The position numbers and the translations under genes are program-made. Positions 7,622 to 16,090 of a DNA stretch of 64,000 nt are shown here, one piece after another (the stretch's first letter is position 1; every line of letters starts with the position of its first letter). The DNA is from RH-AL1 sp965214415 (GTDB lineage: Bacteria > Pseudomonadota > Alphaproteobacteria > Rhizobiales > Beijerinckiaceae): positions 248,001-312,000 of the forward strand of contig CBDCBQ010000003.1 in NCBI GenBank assembly GCA_965214415.1, read 5' to 3'. Below the pieces are notes generated by a model. That model made no database searches. It was given only the letters and a program-made list of their open reading frames with translations, and was not told the DNA's origin.

Positions 7622-8452
7622 ATGATCGAGACGTTGAATGTGACCCGGCATTACGAGCGCGATGGGCTCGCGGAGCGGATTGCCGCCGCGCTGACCGCGG
7701 CTGGTCTTGACGGCAAGACGCTGTCGCCAAAGGATCTGGCACCGCTCGACCAGTTCCATTCGCGCGGTCTCGCCGCGACGATCGAGATGGCGAAGGCGCT
7801 CGCGCCGGCCGCGGGGGCGGAGGTGCTCGATGTTGGGTCGGGTCTCGGCGGACCGTCGCGTTATCTCGCCGCGACCTACGAGTGCCACGTCACCGGTATC
7901 GACCTCAGCCCGTCCTACGTCGAGGCCGCCGCCTTCCTCGCCGAGCGCGCGGGCCTGGCCGACAAGGTGACGTACAAATGCGCCGACGCGTTGGCGCTGC
8001 CCTTCGCGGACGCCAGCTTCGACGCGGTGTGGACGCAGCACGTGGCGATGAACATCGCCGATCGCGCGGAGCTCTACGCCGAATGCCATCGTGTCCTACG
8101 GCTTGGCGGGCGTCTCGCGATCTACGATGTCGTGGCGGGCGACGGGCAGGGGCCGCACTTTCCGGTGCCGTGGTCGCGGGGTCCGGAGACGAGCTTCCTG
8201 CTGATGCCGGACGCCATGCGCGCGATGCTGGACGGGCAGGGGTTTCGCGTCGTCTCTTGGGTCGACCACACCGAGGCCGGCAAGGCCTGGTTCGCCGAGA
8301 TGCGCAAGGCGATGGCCGACGCCCCGGCGCCGCCACCGCTGGGGCTGTATCTCGTGATGGGGCCTGGCTTCAAGGAGATGGCGAGCAATCTCGGCCGCAG
8401 TCTGGTCGAGGGCCGCGTCGGCCTGGTCGAGGCGATCCTCCAGCGGGAGTAG
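7622..8452 (+). CDS. Class I SAM-dependent methyltransferase
   Basis: A 276-residue protein. Motif I is V-L-D-V-G-S-G-L-G-G-P-S-R-Y (about residue 70), followed by the acidic ribose-binding residue in V-T-G-I-D-L-S. The central Q-F-H-S-R-G-L and G-L-G-G-P-S-R motifs resemble the sarcosine/dimethylglycine and tocopherol-type methyltransferases. Such enzymes act on small molecules or lipids in the cytosol; the substrate here cannot be told. It stands alone and converges on dnaE with a hairpin between. Confidence 0.85.
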   Translation: MIETLNVTRHYERDGLAERIAAALTAAGLDGKTLSPKDLAPLDQFHSRGLAATIEMAKALAPAAGAEVLDVGSGLGGPSRYLAATYECHVTGIDLSPSYVEAAAFLAERAGLADKVTYKCADALALPFADASFDAVWTQHVAMNIADRAELYAECHRVLRLGGRLAIYDVVAGDGQGPHFPVPWSRGPETSFLLMPDAMRAMLDGQGFRVVSWVDHTEAGKAWFAEMRKAMADAPAPPPLGLYLVMGPGFKEMASNLGRSLVEGRVGLVEAILQRE

Positions 8453-8459
8453 CTGCAGC

Positions 8460-8492
8460 CTATTCCTTCTCAGCAGGCGGGAGAAGGGATAG
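8460..8492. terminator. Hairpin between convergent methyltransferase and dnaE genes
   Basis: Twelve-base arms CTATTCCTTCTC and GAGAAGGGATAG (one wobble pair) enclose nine bases. It sits eight bases after the methyltransferase stop and eight before the dnaE stop on the other strand, so it could end both transcripts. There is no T tract. Confidence 0.5.
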
Positions 8493-8499
8493 TTGCGGC

Positions 8500-11400
8500 C
8501 TACACGTGCTCCACCGAGACGATGCCCGGGATGGCCTTGAGCGCGCCGGCGATCTGCGGCGAGATCTTGTAACGGCCCGGCAGCTTGATCTCGGTCTCGG
8601 CGCGGTCTGGCGTCATCGCGACGATCGACACCTTGCCCAGACCCGCCTCGGATTGGCCGCCCTCGCCCAGCATGCCGCGGATCGAGGCCAGCGACTCGGG
8701 CGTCCGCACGAAGATCTGCAGGCCCTTCTGCACGCGTTGCGCGGCCGCATCGAGCGACTCGACGGAGACAATACGCGCGCGCACGTCCTCGCCCTCGAGC
8801 TGCGCCTGAATGCCGAGCAGCAGCGACGCGCCTTTCACGAGCTGGTCGCGGAATTGGTCGAGACCTTCTTGAAATAGTATGGCCTCGTACTGTCCCGATT
8901 GATCGGAGAGCTGCACGATGCCCATCTTCGAGCCCGAGCGCGTGCGTCGCTCGGCGCGGTCGAGCACGGTGGCGGCGAGCCGGCCCGCGCCTGTCCCCGC
9001 CTTGACCGCGCGCACGAAGTCGGTCCAGCGCTGAACGCGCATGCGGCCGAGCACGTTGGCGTAGCCATCGAGCGGGTGGCCGGAGAGGAAGAAGCCGACG
9101 GCATCGAACTCGCGCCGCAGCCGATCGGCCAGCGACCAGCCCGGCACGCTGGGTAGCGCCAGCGTTTCGGTCGTGTCCGCGCCAAACAGCGCGCTCTGAC
9201 CCGCGGCGCGCTCTCCCGCCCGACGGTTCGCTGTCGCGAGCAACGTTTCGATCCCCGCGAAGACCTTGGCGCGGTCGGCGTCGAGCTCGTCGAACGCGCC
9301 TGCGGCGACGAGACTTTCGAGCACGCGCTTGTTGGCGTCGCGCGGATTGAGGCGGCTGGCGAAATCGGCGAGATCCGCGAACGGGCGATTGCCGCGCGCG
9401 GCGACGATGCCCTGCGCCTGCCCGTCGCCCACGCCCTTGATCGCGGACAGTGCGTAGCGAATCGCCAGCTTGCCGGCGGCCGTCGTGTGCACCTCGAAAT
9501 TCGTCCCGCTCGCCACGACCGAGGGCGGCAGCACCTCGACCTCCATACGGCGCGCCTCGTTGGCGAACTCGGCGAGCTTGTCGGTATTTGGTTTGTCGAG
9601 CGTCATCGAGGCGGCGAGAAACTCTACGGGGTAGTTCGCCTTGAACCAGGCGGTCTGATAGGCGATGAGCGCATAGGCCGCCGCATGGCTTTTGTTGAAG
9701 CCGTAATCGGCGAATTTCGCGAGCAGCTCGAAGATGTCCTTGGCCTGTTTCGTGGGGAGCCCACCCTTCACCGCGCCGGTGACGAAGCGCTCGCGCTGCG
9801 CGTCCATCTCGGCCTTGATCTTCTTGCCCATCGCGCGGCGCAGCATGTCGGCCTCGCCCAGCGAATAGCCGGACAGGATCTGCGCGATCTGCATCACCTG
9901 TTCCTGGTAGATGACGACGCCGAACGTCTCCTTCAAAACCGTCTCGATCTTCGGGTGGATATAATCGGCCGGCTGTTCGCCGAGCTTCACCGCGCAATAG
10001 GTCGGGATGTTCGCCATCGGGCCCGGGCGATAGAGCGCGACGAGCGCGATGATGTCCTCGAAGCGATCGGCACGCATCTCGACGAGCGCCTTGCGCATGC
10101 CGCCGGATTCCAGCTGGAACACGCCGACCGTCTCGCCGCGCCCGAGCATCTCGTAGGTGCGCGCGTCATCGAGCGGAATCTTCTCGATATCCACCACCAC
10201 GTCGCGCAGCGCGAGCAGCTTCACCGCTGTCGCCAGGGTCGTCAGCGTTTTCAGGCCAAGAAAGTCGAACTTCACGAGTCCCGCCGGCTCGACCCACTTC
10301 ATGTTGAACTGGGTCGCCGGCATGTCCGATTTCGGATCGCGGTAGAGGGGTACGAGCTCGTCGAGCGGGCGGTCGCCGATGACGATACCGGCGGCATGCG
10401 TCGAGGCGTTGGAGTACAAACCTTCCAGCGTCCGCGCGATGGCGAGAAGCCGGGCGACCTTGGGCTCGGCCTCGGCCGCCTCGCGCAGTCGCGCCTCGCC
10501 CTCGATCGCCTGCGCCAGCGTCACGGGCTTGGCGGGGTTCTGCGGCACGAGCTTGGCGAGCTTGTCGACCTGGCCGAGCGGCATCTCGAGCACGCGGCCG
10601 ACGTTGCGCACGACGCCACGCGCGAGGAACGAGCCGAAGGTGATGATCTGCGCGACCTTGTCGGCGCCGTAGCGATCGCGCACGTAGCGGATCACCTCGT
10701 CGCGTCGATCCTGGCAGAAGTCGATGTCGAAATCCGGCATCGAGATGCGCTCGGGATTGAGGAAACGCTCGAACAGCAGGCCGAATTGCAGGGGATCGAG
10801 GTCGGTGATGGTGAGCGAATAGGCCACGAGCGAGCCGGCGCCGGAGCCACGCCCTGGGCCGACGGGGATGCCCTGGTCCTTCGCCCATTTGATGAAGTCG
10901 GCGACGATCAGGAAGTAGCCGGGAAACTTCATGTTGGTGATGACGTCGAGCTCGAAGGCGAGCCGCTCGCGGTAGACCGTCTCGTCCATGCCGGCCGCCA
11001 TGCCGCGCGTCGCGAGGCGTGCGTCGAGCCCGGCCTCGGCCTGGCGAACGAGCTCGGCCGCCTCGTCCGCCGCCGCGCCCGAGGTGAACGCGGGGAGGAT
11101 CGGCTTGCGGGTGCGCGGACGATAGGCGCAGCGCCGCGCGATCTCGATCGTGCTCGCGGTCGCCTCGGGTAGGTCGGCGAACAACGCCAGCATCTCGCTC
11201 CGCGTCTTGAAGCGGTGCTCCGGCGACAGCTGACGGCGCCCCGGCTGCCCGACGACGGCGCCTTCGCTGATGCAGATCAGCGCGTCGTGCGCCTCGTAGT
11301 CGGAGAGCGCGGCGAAGTAGGGCTCGTTGGTGGCGACGAGCGGCAGGCCGCGATCGTAGGCGAGCTCGACGAGCGTGCCTTCGGCCTCGCGCTCGGGAGC

Positions 11401-11961
11401 GAGCCCGTGGCGCTGCAGCTCGACGTAGAGGCGATCGGCAAAGAGCCCCTCGAGCTGGGCGAGCCGGGTCGTGGCGATATCCGGGCGTCCCCGTGCGAGA
11501 CAGGCATCGAGCGGCCCGAGCGGACCGCCGGTGAGCGCGATGAGGCCTGCCGTGCGCCCCTCGAGCCGCGCAAGCGTCACGTGCGCCGTCTCGCCTGGTT
11601 CCGGATCGAGGAACGCGCGCGAGGCGAGATGCATCAAGTTCTGGTAGCCCGCCTCGTCCTTGGCGAGCAGCACCAGCGCGGCACGGCCCGCTTCATCCTC
11701 GCCGCCGCGTGGCGCAAGCGTGGCACCGTCGCCAAAGCCGACCGCGAGCTTGATGCCGATGATCGGCTGCAGGCCGGCCTTCGCCGCCTTTTCCGAGAAT
11801 TCCAGCGCGCCGAATAGGTTGTTCGTGTCGGTGATGGCGAGAGCCGGCATCGCGTCGGCGGCCGCGAAGGTGATGAGCTTGCCGAGCGGCATCGCGCCTT
11901 CTCGCAGCGAGTAGGACGAATGCACGTGCAGGTGTACGAAACCCGCGGCGGCCTGGGACAT
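8500..11961 (-). CDS. dnaE: DNA polymerase III alpha subunit
   Basis: A 1153-residue replicative polymerase. It starts with the PHP domain (F-V-H-L-H-V-H-S-S-Y-S-L), goes on through the palm with the catalytic aspartates in P-D-F-D-I-D-F-C-Q-D-R-R, and has the fingers, helix-hairpin-helix and OB domains at the C-terminus (from about residue 975). It lengthens DNA within the holoenzyme with the beta clamp. The ATG at 11961 was chosen because the PHP motif follows after nine residues and GGGAG lies nine bases upstream. A 57-residue in-frame extension upstream is arginine-rich and unlike the family. Long antisense frames inside this gene are shadows. Confidence 0.97.
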   Translation of the reverse strand: MSQAAAGFVHLHVHSSYSLREGAMPLGKLITFAAADAMPALAITDTNNLFGALEFSEKAAKAGLQPIIGIKLAVGFGDGATLAPRGGEDEAGRAALVLLAKDEAGYQNLMHLASRAFLDPEPGETAHVTLARLEGRTAGLIALTGGPLGPLDACLARGRPDIATTRLAQLEGLFADRLYVELQRHGLAPEREAEGTLVELAYDRGLPLVATNEPYFAALSDYEAHDALICISEGAVVGQPGRRQLSPEHRFKTRSEMLALFADLPEATASTIEIARRCAYRPRTRKPILPAFTSGAAADEAAELVRQAEAGLDARLATRGMAAGMDETVYRERLAFELDVITNMKFPGYFLIVADFIKWAKDQGIPVGPGRGSGAGSLVAYSLTITDLDPLQFGLLFERFLNPERISMPDFDIDFCQDRRDEVIRYVRDRYGADKVAQIITFGSFLARGVVRNVGRVLEMPLGQVDKLAKLVPQNPAKPVTLAQAIEGEARLREAAEAEPKVARLLAIARTLEGLYSNASTHAAGIVIGDRPLDELVPLYRDPKSDMPATQFNMKWVEPAGLVKFDFLGLKTLTTLATAVKLLALRDVVVDIEKIPLDDARTYEMLGRGETVGVFQLESGGMRKALVEMRADRFEDIIALVALYRPGPMANIPTYCAVKLGEQPADYIHPKIETVLKETFGVVIYQEQVMQIAQILSGYSLGEADMLRRAMGKKIKAEMDAQRERFVTGAVKGGLPTKQAKDIFELLAKFADYGFNKSHAAAYALIAYQTAWFKANYPVEFLAASMTLDKPNTDKLAEFANEARRMEVEVLPPSVVASGTNFEVHTTAAGKLAIRYALSAIKGVGDGQAQGIVAARGNRPFADLADFASRLNPRDANKRVLESLVAAGAFDELDADRAKVFAGIETLLATANRRAGERAAGQSALFGADTTETLALPSVPGWSLADRLRREFDAVGFFLSGHPLDGYANVLGRMRVQRWTDFVRAVKAGTGAGRLAATVLDRAERRTRSGSKMGIVQLSDQSGQYEAILFQEGLDQFRDQLVKGASLLLGIQAQLEGEDVRARIVSVESLDAAAQRVQKGLQIFVRTPESLASIRGMLGEGGQSEAGLGKVSIVAMTPDRAETEIKLPGRYKISPQIAGALKAIPGIVSVEHV

Positions 11962-12307
11962 CAAGTCTGCTCCCGACCGCGAGGCCGGATGCCATGCGAG
12001 TCGTCGGACGATCGTAGCCGATACCGATCGCGGCAGCGACATCGGCCGGCGCCGCCAATCATCGCGCCGGCGGACCGCGAACAACACAGCTGGGACAGAC
12101 GCACCTACATCACTGTATTTGTTCAAGTTCAAAGCCGCGTCATGCTGCTGTCGTCAAGACGAATGTGAGCAGATCACGCATCAGAAAAGTTTCAGCGACC
12201 TTAGAGTGAACGAATTATTGGTCCCGTTCATAAGCCGTTCACGTAGGGATGGTGATTTAAGACCGCTCTCGGTTTGGCGATGTCGCCTCGGGGGCGAGGA
12301 GACTCTC
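11962..12307. other. Intergenic region, dnaE to Met-rich gene
   Basis: A 346-base gap between divergent genes. It must hold the dnaE promoter and the promoter of the small Met/Lys-rich gene. From about 12110 on it becomes clearly more AT-rich. No palindrome or known regulatory motif was recognised. Confidence 0.5.
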
Positions 12308-12487
12308 ATGACCAGCAAGAAGCTTTCCCTGACCGCGCTCGCGTTGGCGATCCCGCTGTCTTTCGCGGTTCTCGGCTCGGCCCAGGCCGCGATGATGATG
12401 CACAAGCCGATGACGTCGAAGCAGAAGATGATGATGAAGAAAAAAATGATGATGAAGAAGAAGATGATGATGAAGAAGCCCATGTAG
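12308..12487 (+). CDS. Small exported methionine/lysine-rich protein
   Basis: A 59-residue protein. Residues 1-27 are a signal peptide (M-T-S-K-K-L, hydrophobic core, G-S-A-Q-A-A). The mature part is almost only Met and Lys: M-M-M-H-K-P-M, then three units of M-M-M-K-K plus K or P, ending P-M. Short exported proteins with Met-rich repeats are often thought to bind copper or other soft metals, or to scavenge oxidants. Here the alternation of MMM and KKK blocks is unusually regular. A GAGGAG sequence stands just upstream of the ATG, and a strong hairpin follows, so it is a well-formed single-gene unit. Confidence 0.75.
   Translation: MTSKKLSLTALALAIPLSFAVLGSAQAAMMMHKPMTSKQKMMMKKKMMMKKKMMMKKPM
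12428..12481 (+). repeat. Three tandem 18-base repeats coding for MMMKKx
   Basis: Three consecutive in-frame 18-base units, each starting ATGATGATGAAGAA and differing only in the last three to four bases. They code for M-M-M-K-K-K, M-M-M-K-K-K and M-M-M-K-K-P. The near identity at DNA level points to recent slippage or unit duplication, so copy number could vary between strains. Confidence 0.9.
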
Positions 12488-12512
12488 TCACGGGCATTTT
12501 GTCAGTCCAGAC

Positions 12513-12539
12513 AAGGGGCCGCGAGATGTGCGGCCCCTT
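12513..12539 (+). terminator. Hairpin terminator after the Met/Lys-rich gene
   Basis: Perfect ten-base arms AAGGGGCCGC and GCGGCCCCTT with a seven-base loop, 26 bases after the stop codon. Only two T residues follow on the + strand, while the left flank is A-rich, so it may work in both directions. Confidence 0.7.
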
Positions 12540-12634
12540 CGACGGTGGAGACCTGTCGCGTGCGACAAAAGAAGAGGCGGATCCGATCGCGTTCAGCGAT
12601 CAAACCCACCTCGGCGGCGTGAACCGAATGTAGT

Positions 12635-12787
12635 CTACTTCTTTTTCTCGAATTCTTTCAGGACATCCGAGGGTGTCGGCTCGTTCGCGCCGGCTGTCGG
12701 CTTGCCCCACGCTTGCGACGCGTCTTCCGTCGACTCCGCGGCTGGATTTTCTTTCGGCGTCTCTTTCTTCTTCTCTTCCTCGGTCAT
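12635..12787 (-). CDS. Small charged hypothetical protein
   Basis: A 50-residue, highly charged protein (M-T-E-E-E-K-K-K-E-T start, E-F-E-K-K-K end) with no hydrophobic segment, probably disordered. GGGAG lies seven bases before the ATG at 12787. An upstream start would add 28 unrelated residues. No family recognised. Confidence 0.55.
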   Translation of the reverse strand: MTEEEKKKETPKENPAAESTEDASQAWGKPTAGANEPTPSDVLKEFEKKK

Positions 12788-13010
12788 ATCATTCTCCCAA
12801 TCAAGACACTGATTTGCTGCATGGGCCACGGGGCGGATGAACCACCGTCTCGGTTGACCTGCATTGAACAAACTCGGCGTCCCATAGGGGGTTCCACTAT
12901 TTCAAGGGATGAAATTCTGTGCAATGCAGTTGAGTGCAGTCAATGCGGCGCTTGCAAAACAGGCACTCAGCCGTGGAATTGTCTTCCAGACCTTTATTAT
13001 TGTCGACGAG

Positions 13011-13643
13011 TCATTCGAAGTCGTTTGTGTTCGGACTAGGTAGTGCGGCTTCCGCGACCATGTCCGCGTAGGCCAGATCCGCCGCCGTATTCACATTGAG
13101 GAACGGATCGTGCGGCACCACCGGCCAATCGACGATCGAGACCGCGCGCCTCTCGAGGAACAACCCGACCTTGCGCAGCCCGTCTTCCGTAAATGCGCGG
13201 CGCAGGTCGTCGCGCAGCGCGACGGACCACAGCGAGACAACGGGATGCCGCGCGCCGCCCGATGACGCACAGACCACAACCGCGCTGGCGTCCCGCCGTT
13301 TTCCGTCGAGGCGGGTGGCGAGATCGGCCGGAAGGAACGGCGTGTCCGCAGGTGCCACGAGCACATGGGAGGCGCCTGGATAGCGCGCGGCGGCCCAATC
13401 GAGACAGGCAAGGATGCCGGCCAGCGGGCCTTGGAAGCCCTCGATCGAGTCTGCCACGGTCGGGAGACCGAACTTGGCGAAACGCGCCGGATCGCCGTTG
13501 GCGTTGAGGACGAGACCGTCGCATTGCGGTCGAAGGATCGAGACGATACGGGCGAGGATCGGACGGCCGCCGACCTGCATCAGACCCTTGTCGACGCCAC
13601 CGAGCCGGGTCGCCCGCCCACCTGCTAGGATCGCGCCGATCAT
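13011..13643 (-). CDS. mobA: Molybdenum cofactor guanylyltransferase MobA
   Basis: A 210-residue nucleotidyltransferase. The N-terminal signature L-A-G-G-R-A-T-R-L-G-G-V-D-K-G-L and the metal-binding A-P-A-D-T-P-F (about residue 97) identify MobA, as does N-V-N-T near the end. MobA joins GMP to molybdopterin to give the bis-MGD cofactor of DMSO-reductase-family enzymes. The nitrate reductase at 52.9-57.2 kb needs this cofactor. The gene stands alone; there is a gene-free stretch on each side. Confidence 0.93.
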   Translation of the reverse strand: MIGAILAGGRATRLGGVDKGLMQVGGRPILARIVSILRPQCDGLVLNANGDPARFAKFGLPTVADSIEGFQGPLAGILACLDWAAARYPGASHVLVAPADTPFLPADLATRLDGKRRDASAVVVCASSGGARHPVVSLWSVALRDDLRRAFTEDGLRKVGLFLERRAVSIVDWPVVPHDPFLNVNTAADLAYADMVAEAALPSPNTNDFE

Positions 13644-13995
13644 CGTGCGCGAGGCGAAGACGCGTCGAGCCGGCGATCGTTCATACGCGTCATGTGCGTT
13701 ACGCCCTCGGCTGCGCCTTTTGGGCTGGTCCGCCTCGATCCCTAACGCGCCGCGCGAGAGTTGGCGAGACGCAGGCCGGGATCGCTAATCTCCGACCCTC
13801 TCGTGTAAGCATTTCCCACTCCTATGGGCATTTATTCACATTTCGAGCTGTAATGTGTCGAAATAGAGTTCAATATAACACCGTGTTGCCTTAGTATCGT
13901 AGGCGCTGCAATGAAAATAAAAACTTGTCAAGACTATCATCCGGCATCTCGATCTTCTAGATGCCCTCCTCCGAAAACGGCGGGAGGTAAATTCT
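13644..13995. other. Intergenic region, mobA to RlpA-like gene
   Basis: A 352-base gap between divergent genes, AT-rich from 13800 on. A loose inverted repeat, CACATT at 13837-13842 and AATGTG at 13852-13857, is the only structure noticed. It may hold both promoters; no gene was supported. Confidence 0.45.
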
Positions 13996-14550
13996 TTGTT
14001 CAAAGAGACCATGACAATCTTCGTGGCGATCGTCGCCGCGACGATGTCCATGCATGGCGTCGCCACGGCGGCGGCGCAGCGTCACATGCCATTCCACAGC
14101 CGCGTTGCGCGTCACGCGTCCCGGCAGGCAGGCGAACGGCCGCGGTTCGCGCGCTCGCCACGCCGCGTTTGGCCCCGCTACGCGCTCTCGCCCCGTTTCG
14201 CGCATTCACGCCGTGTCGCCGCTCGGCGTTCGATTGCGACGTCCCCAGCCACCGCGACCTCGGTCTCTGGCGTGCAGACGGGCCGCGCCTCGTTCTATGG
14301 CGGTGGCGGGCTGACGGCGGCTGGCGGCCGGGTAGGGGTCGCGACGTGCGCTCATCGCTGGCTTCCGTTCGGCACGCGCGTCCTCGTCACCAACCTCGTG
14401 AATGCCCACCGCGCGGTGCTCACGGTCAACGACCGCGGTCCGTTCGTGCGAGGCCGTATCGTCGACGTGTCGGTCGGCGCGGCCGGCGTCCTCGGGATGC
14501 TACACACTGGGACGGCGCCGGTGAGCGTGCAGGTCGTCGGGCACAGCTAG
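13996..14550 (+). CDS. RlpA-like double-psi beta-barrel protein
   Basis: A 184-residue exported protein. Residues 1-27 are a signal peptide; a long Arg/Ala-rich linker follows (30-90). The C-terminal 90 residues match the RlpA double-psi beta-barrel: G-R-A-S-F-Y-G-G-G-G-L-T-A-A-G, L-P-F-G-T-R-V-L-V-T-N-L and V-N-D-R-G-P-F-V-R-G-R-I-V-D-V-S. RlpA proteins act on peptidoglycan glycan strands or bind septal peptidoglycan. The TTG at 13996 has a well-placed GGAGG eight bases upstream. An ATG 15 bases further down (14011) is the alternative and gives a slightly shorter signal peptide. Confidence 0.85.
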   Translation: MFKETMTIFVAIVAATMSMHGVATAAAQRHMPFHSRVARHASRQAGERPRFARSPRRVWPRYALSPRFAHSRRVAARRSIATSPATATSVSGVQTGRASFYGGGGLTAAGGRVGVATCAHRWLPFGTRVLVTNLVNAHRAVLTVNDRGPFVRGRIVDVSVGAAGVLGMLHTGTAPVSVQVVGHS

Positions 14551-14621
14551 TTTGCGACGGCAGGCTCCCTTGCTTCGGATGATCGGTTCAGCGCCGATGA
14601 TTTCGTGTAGGTCTGCCGGCC

Positions 14622-15158
14622 GTGGCGCTCTACTTCACCAGTGATACGCATTTCGGCGACACCCGCATTCTGCGGGCGGCGCGGCGACCGTTCTCGACGA
14701 TCGCCGCGCACGACGCCCATCTCATCGCGCGCTGGCAGGCCGTGGTCGGGGCGGACGACGAGATCTGGCATCTCGGCGATGTCGCGCCGGGCTACGATCG
14801 TGCGCGGCTCGATGCATTGATGGCGCAGCTGCCGGGACAAAAACGCCTGGTGACCGGCAACAATGATGACGGCGCCACGCGCGCGCATCCGGCGTGGGCC
14901 AGCGTGCACGACTACAAGGAGCTGAGCGTGGATGGTTTGCTCTGCATCCTCTGCCACTATCCGCTGCGGACCTGGAACAAGATCGGCAAGGGCGCGATCG
15001 ACCTGCACGGTCACTCGCACGCCATGCTGAAGCCGATCACGCGACAATACGATGTCGGCGTAGATGCCTGGGACTATGCGCCGGTCACCCTGGCATCCAT
15101 CCGCACGCGGCGGCGCCGAATATCTAGCCCGCCCCTGACGCGCAAGCCCGCAGACTGA
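14622..15158 (+). CDS. Calcineurin-like metallophosphoesterase
   Basis: A 178-residue phosphoesterase with the metal ligands in order: S-D-T-H-F-G-D (D8, H10), L-G-D-V-A, G-N-N-D-D, C-H-Y-P-L and H-G-H-S-H. The small size and T-H-F-G-D-T-R-I pattern resemble the phage- and bacteria-type YfcE-like hydrolases. Substrate unknown. The start is GTG at 14622; no ATG lies closer. A second, unrelated phosphoesterase lies at 19.1 kb. Confidence 0.85.
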   Translation: MALYFTSDTHFGDTRILRAARRPFSTIAAHDAHLIARWQAVVGADDEIWHLGDVAPGYDRARLDALMAQLPGQKRLVTGNNDDGATRAHPAWASVHDYKELSVDGLLCILCHYPLRTWNKIGKGAIDLHGHSHAMLKPITRQYDVGVDAWDYAPVTLASIRTRRRRISSPPLTRKPAD

Positions 15159-15343
15159 GCAAGTTATCATCGATTTGGATCCACAATCGCTTGCTTTTTT
15201 ATCGTCCTGTCCAAAATTGCTCTGCGAATAAGCATCGTAATTAAGTTGGGCTAAATTTAATCGCGCGGCGCCGTTGACAGTTGTTGGTGCCAAATATTAG
15301 AGATGGCTTGCCGTGGCAGCAGCGCCACTCGGAATTTGGCAGC

Positions 15344-15392
15344 AAAGCCTCCTCCCTTCTGCTCGAAAGGCAGTCAAGGTCGGAGGCTTTTT
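15344..15392 (+). terminator. Hairpin with T tract in the gap before the peroxiredoxin gene
   Basis: Nine-base arms AAAGCCTCC and GGAGGCTTT, followed by two more T, enclose a 29-base loop that holds a smaller CTGC/GCAG stem. It looks like a rho-independent terminator, but the nearest upstream + strand gene ends 186 bases earlier. It may end a leader or an unannotated small RNA. Confidence 0.45.
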
Positions 15393-15424
15393 GCGCTCTG
15401 AACGATCTGTCACGAACAGATCGA

Positions 15425-15459
15425 CAGCATTGACGACAGTTCGACCTGTCGCAATGCTG
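15425..15459 (+). other. Long hairpin in the peroxiredoxin upstream region
   Basis: A 14-pair stem: left arm CAGCATTG, a bulged A, CGACAG; six-base loop TTCGAC; right arm CTGTCGCAATGCTG. It lies 112 bases before the peroxiredoxin start in a 413-base gap with no gene (15159-15571). It could be a leader structure, a repeat-element relic or an operator. Nothing in it was recognised as a known RNA. Confidence 0.5.
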
Positions 15460-15571
15460 CTTAGACGCTCGTCTGCTCGAAGCTCGATTGTGGAAGCTGG
15501 CTGTCGGTCTGGCCGTGACGTGATCGCGTGGCGCGATGGCGGCGGCGGACCATCGGAAGTGGAGAGCAAAG

Positions 15572-16057
15572 ATGACGATCCAGGTAGGCGACAAGGTTCC
15601 TTCGGTGACCTTCAAGAAATTCACGGGCGAAGGGTTCGCGGACGTGAAGACGGACGAGTTCTTCGCCGGCAAGCGCATCCTCCTGTTTGGCATCCCGGGC
15701 GCGTTCACCCCGGTCTGTCAGGGCAACCACATGCCGGGCTATGTCGAGAAGGCCGCCTCCTTCAAGGAGAAGGGGATCGACGAGATCGCTTGCATCTCGA
15801 TCAACGACACGTTCGTGATGAAGGCGTTCGGCAAGTCGTCGGACGCCGACGGCAAGATCGAGATGCTCGCCGACGATGCCGGTGCCTTCACCAAGGGGAT
15901 TGGCCTCGATGCCGATGCTTCGAGCTTTGGCCTCGGCACGCGTTCGGAGCGCTATGCGATGATCGTCAAGGATGGTGTCGTCGAGTCGATGAAGGTCGAG
16001 AAGAACTTCGTCGACCACGACGTCTCGAGCGCCGACAACATGCTGGCCGCGCTCTAA
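15572..16057 (+). CDS. Peroxiredoxin (Prx5/AhpE-like)
   Basis: A 161-residue thiol peroxidase. The peroxidatic cysteine is C49 in G-A-F-T-P-V-C-Q-G-N-H-M-P-G-Y. A second cysteine, C74 (E-I-A-C-I-S-I-N-D), is at the place usual for bacterial Prx5 enzymes. These reduce hydrogen peroxide and organic peroxides, usually with glutaredoxin or thioredoxin. The ATG at 15572 has GGAG upstream and matches the family start (I-Q-V-G-D-K-V-P). Two hairpins lie in its upstream region. Confidence 0.93.
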   Translation: MTIQVGDKVPSVTFKKFTGEGFADVKTDEFFAGKRILLFGIPGAFTPVCQGNHMPGYVEKAASFKEKGIDEIACISINDTFVMKAFGKSSDADGKIEMLADDAGAFTKGIGLDADASSFGLGTRSERYAMIVKDGVVESMKVEKNFVDHDVSSADNMLAAL

Positions 16058-16090
16058 GCCCCGGTCGCGGTCCGGCGGTCGGAGCGCAGC

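Noticed and set aside
9487..11172. A 561-residue open frame antisense to dnaE, and several more of over 300 residues in other GC-rich genes
   Set aside because: These are shadow frames caused by high GC at third positions; they show no family resemblance, are Arg/His-rich, and the opposite strand codes for a well-conserved protein.
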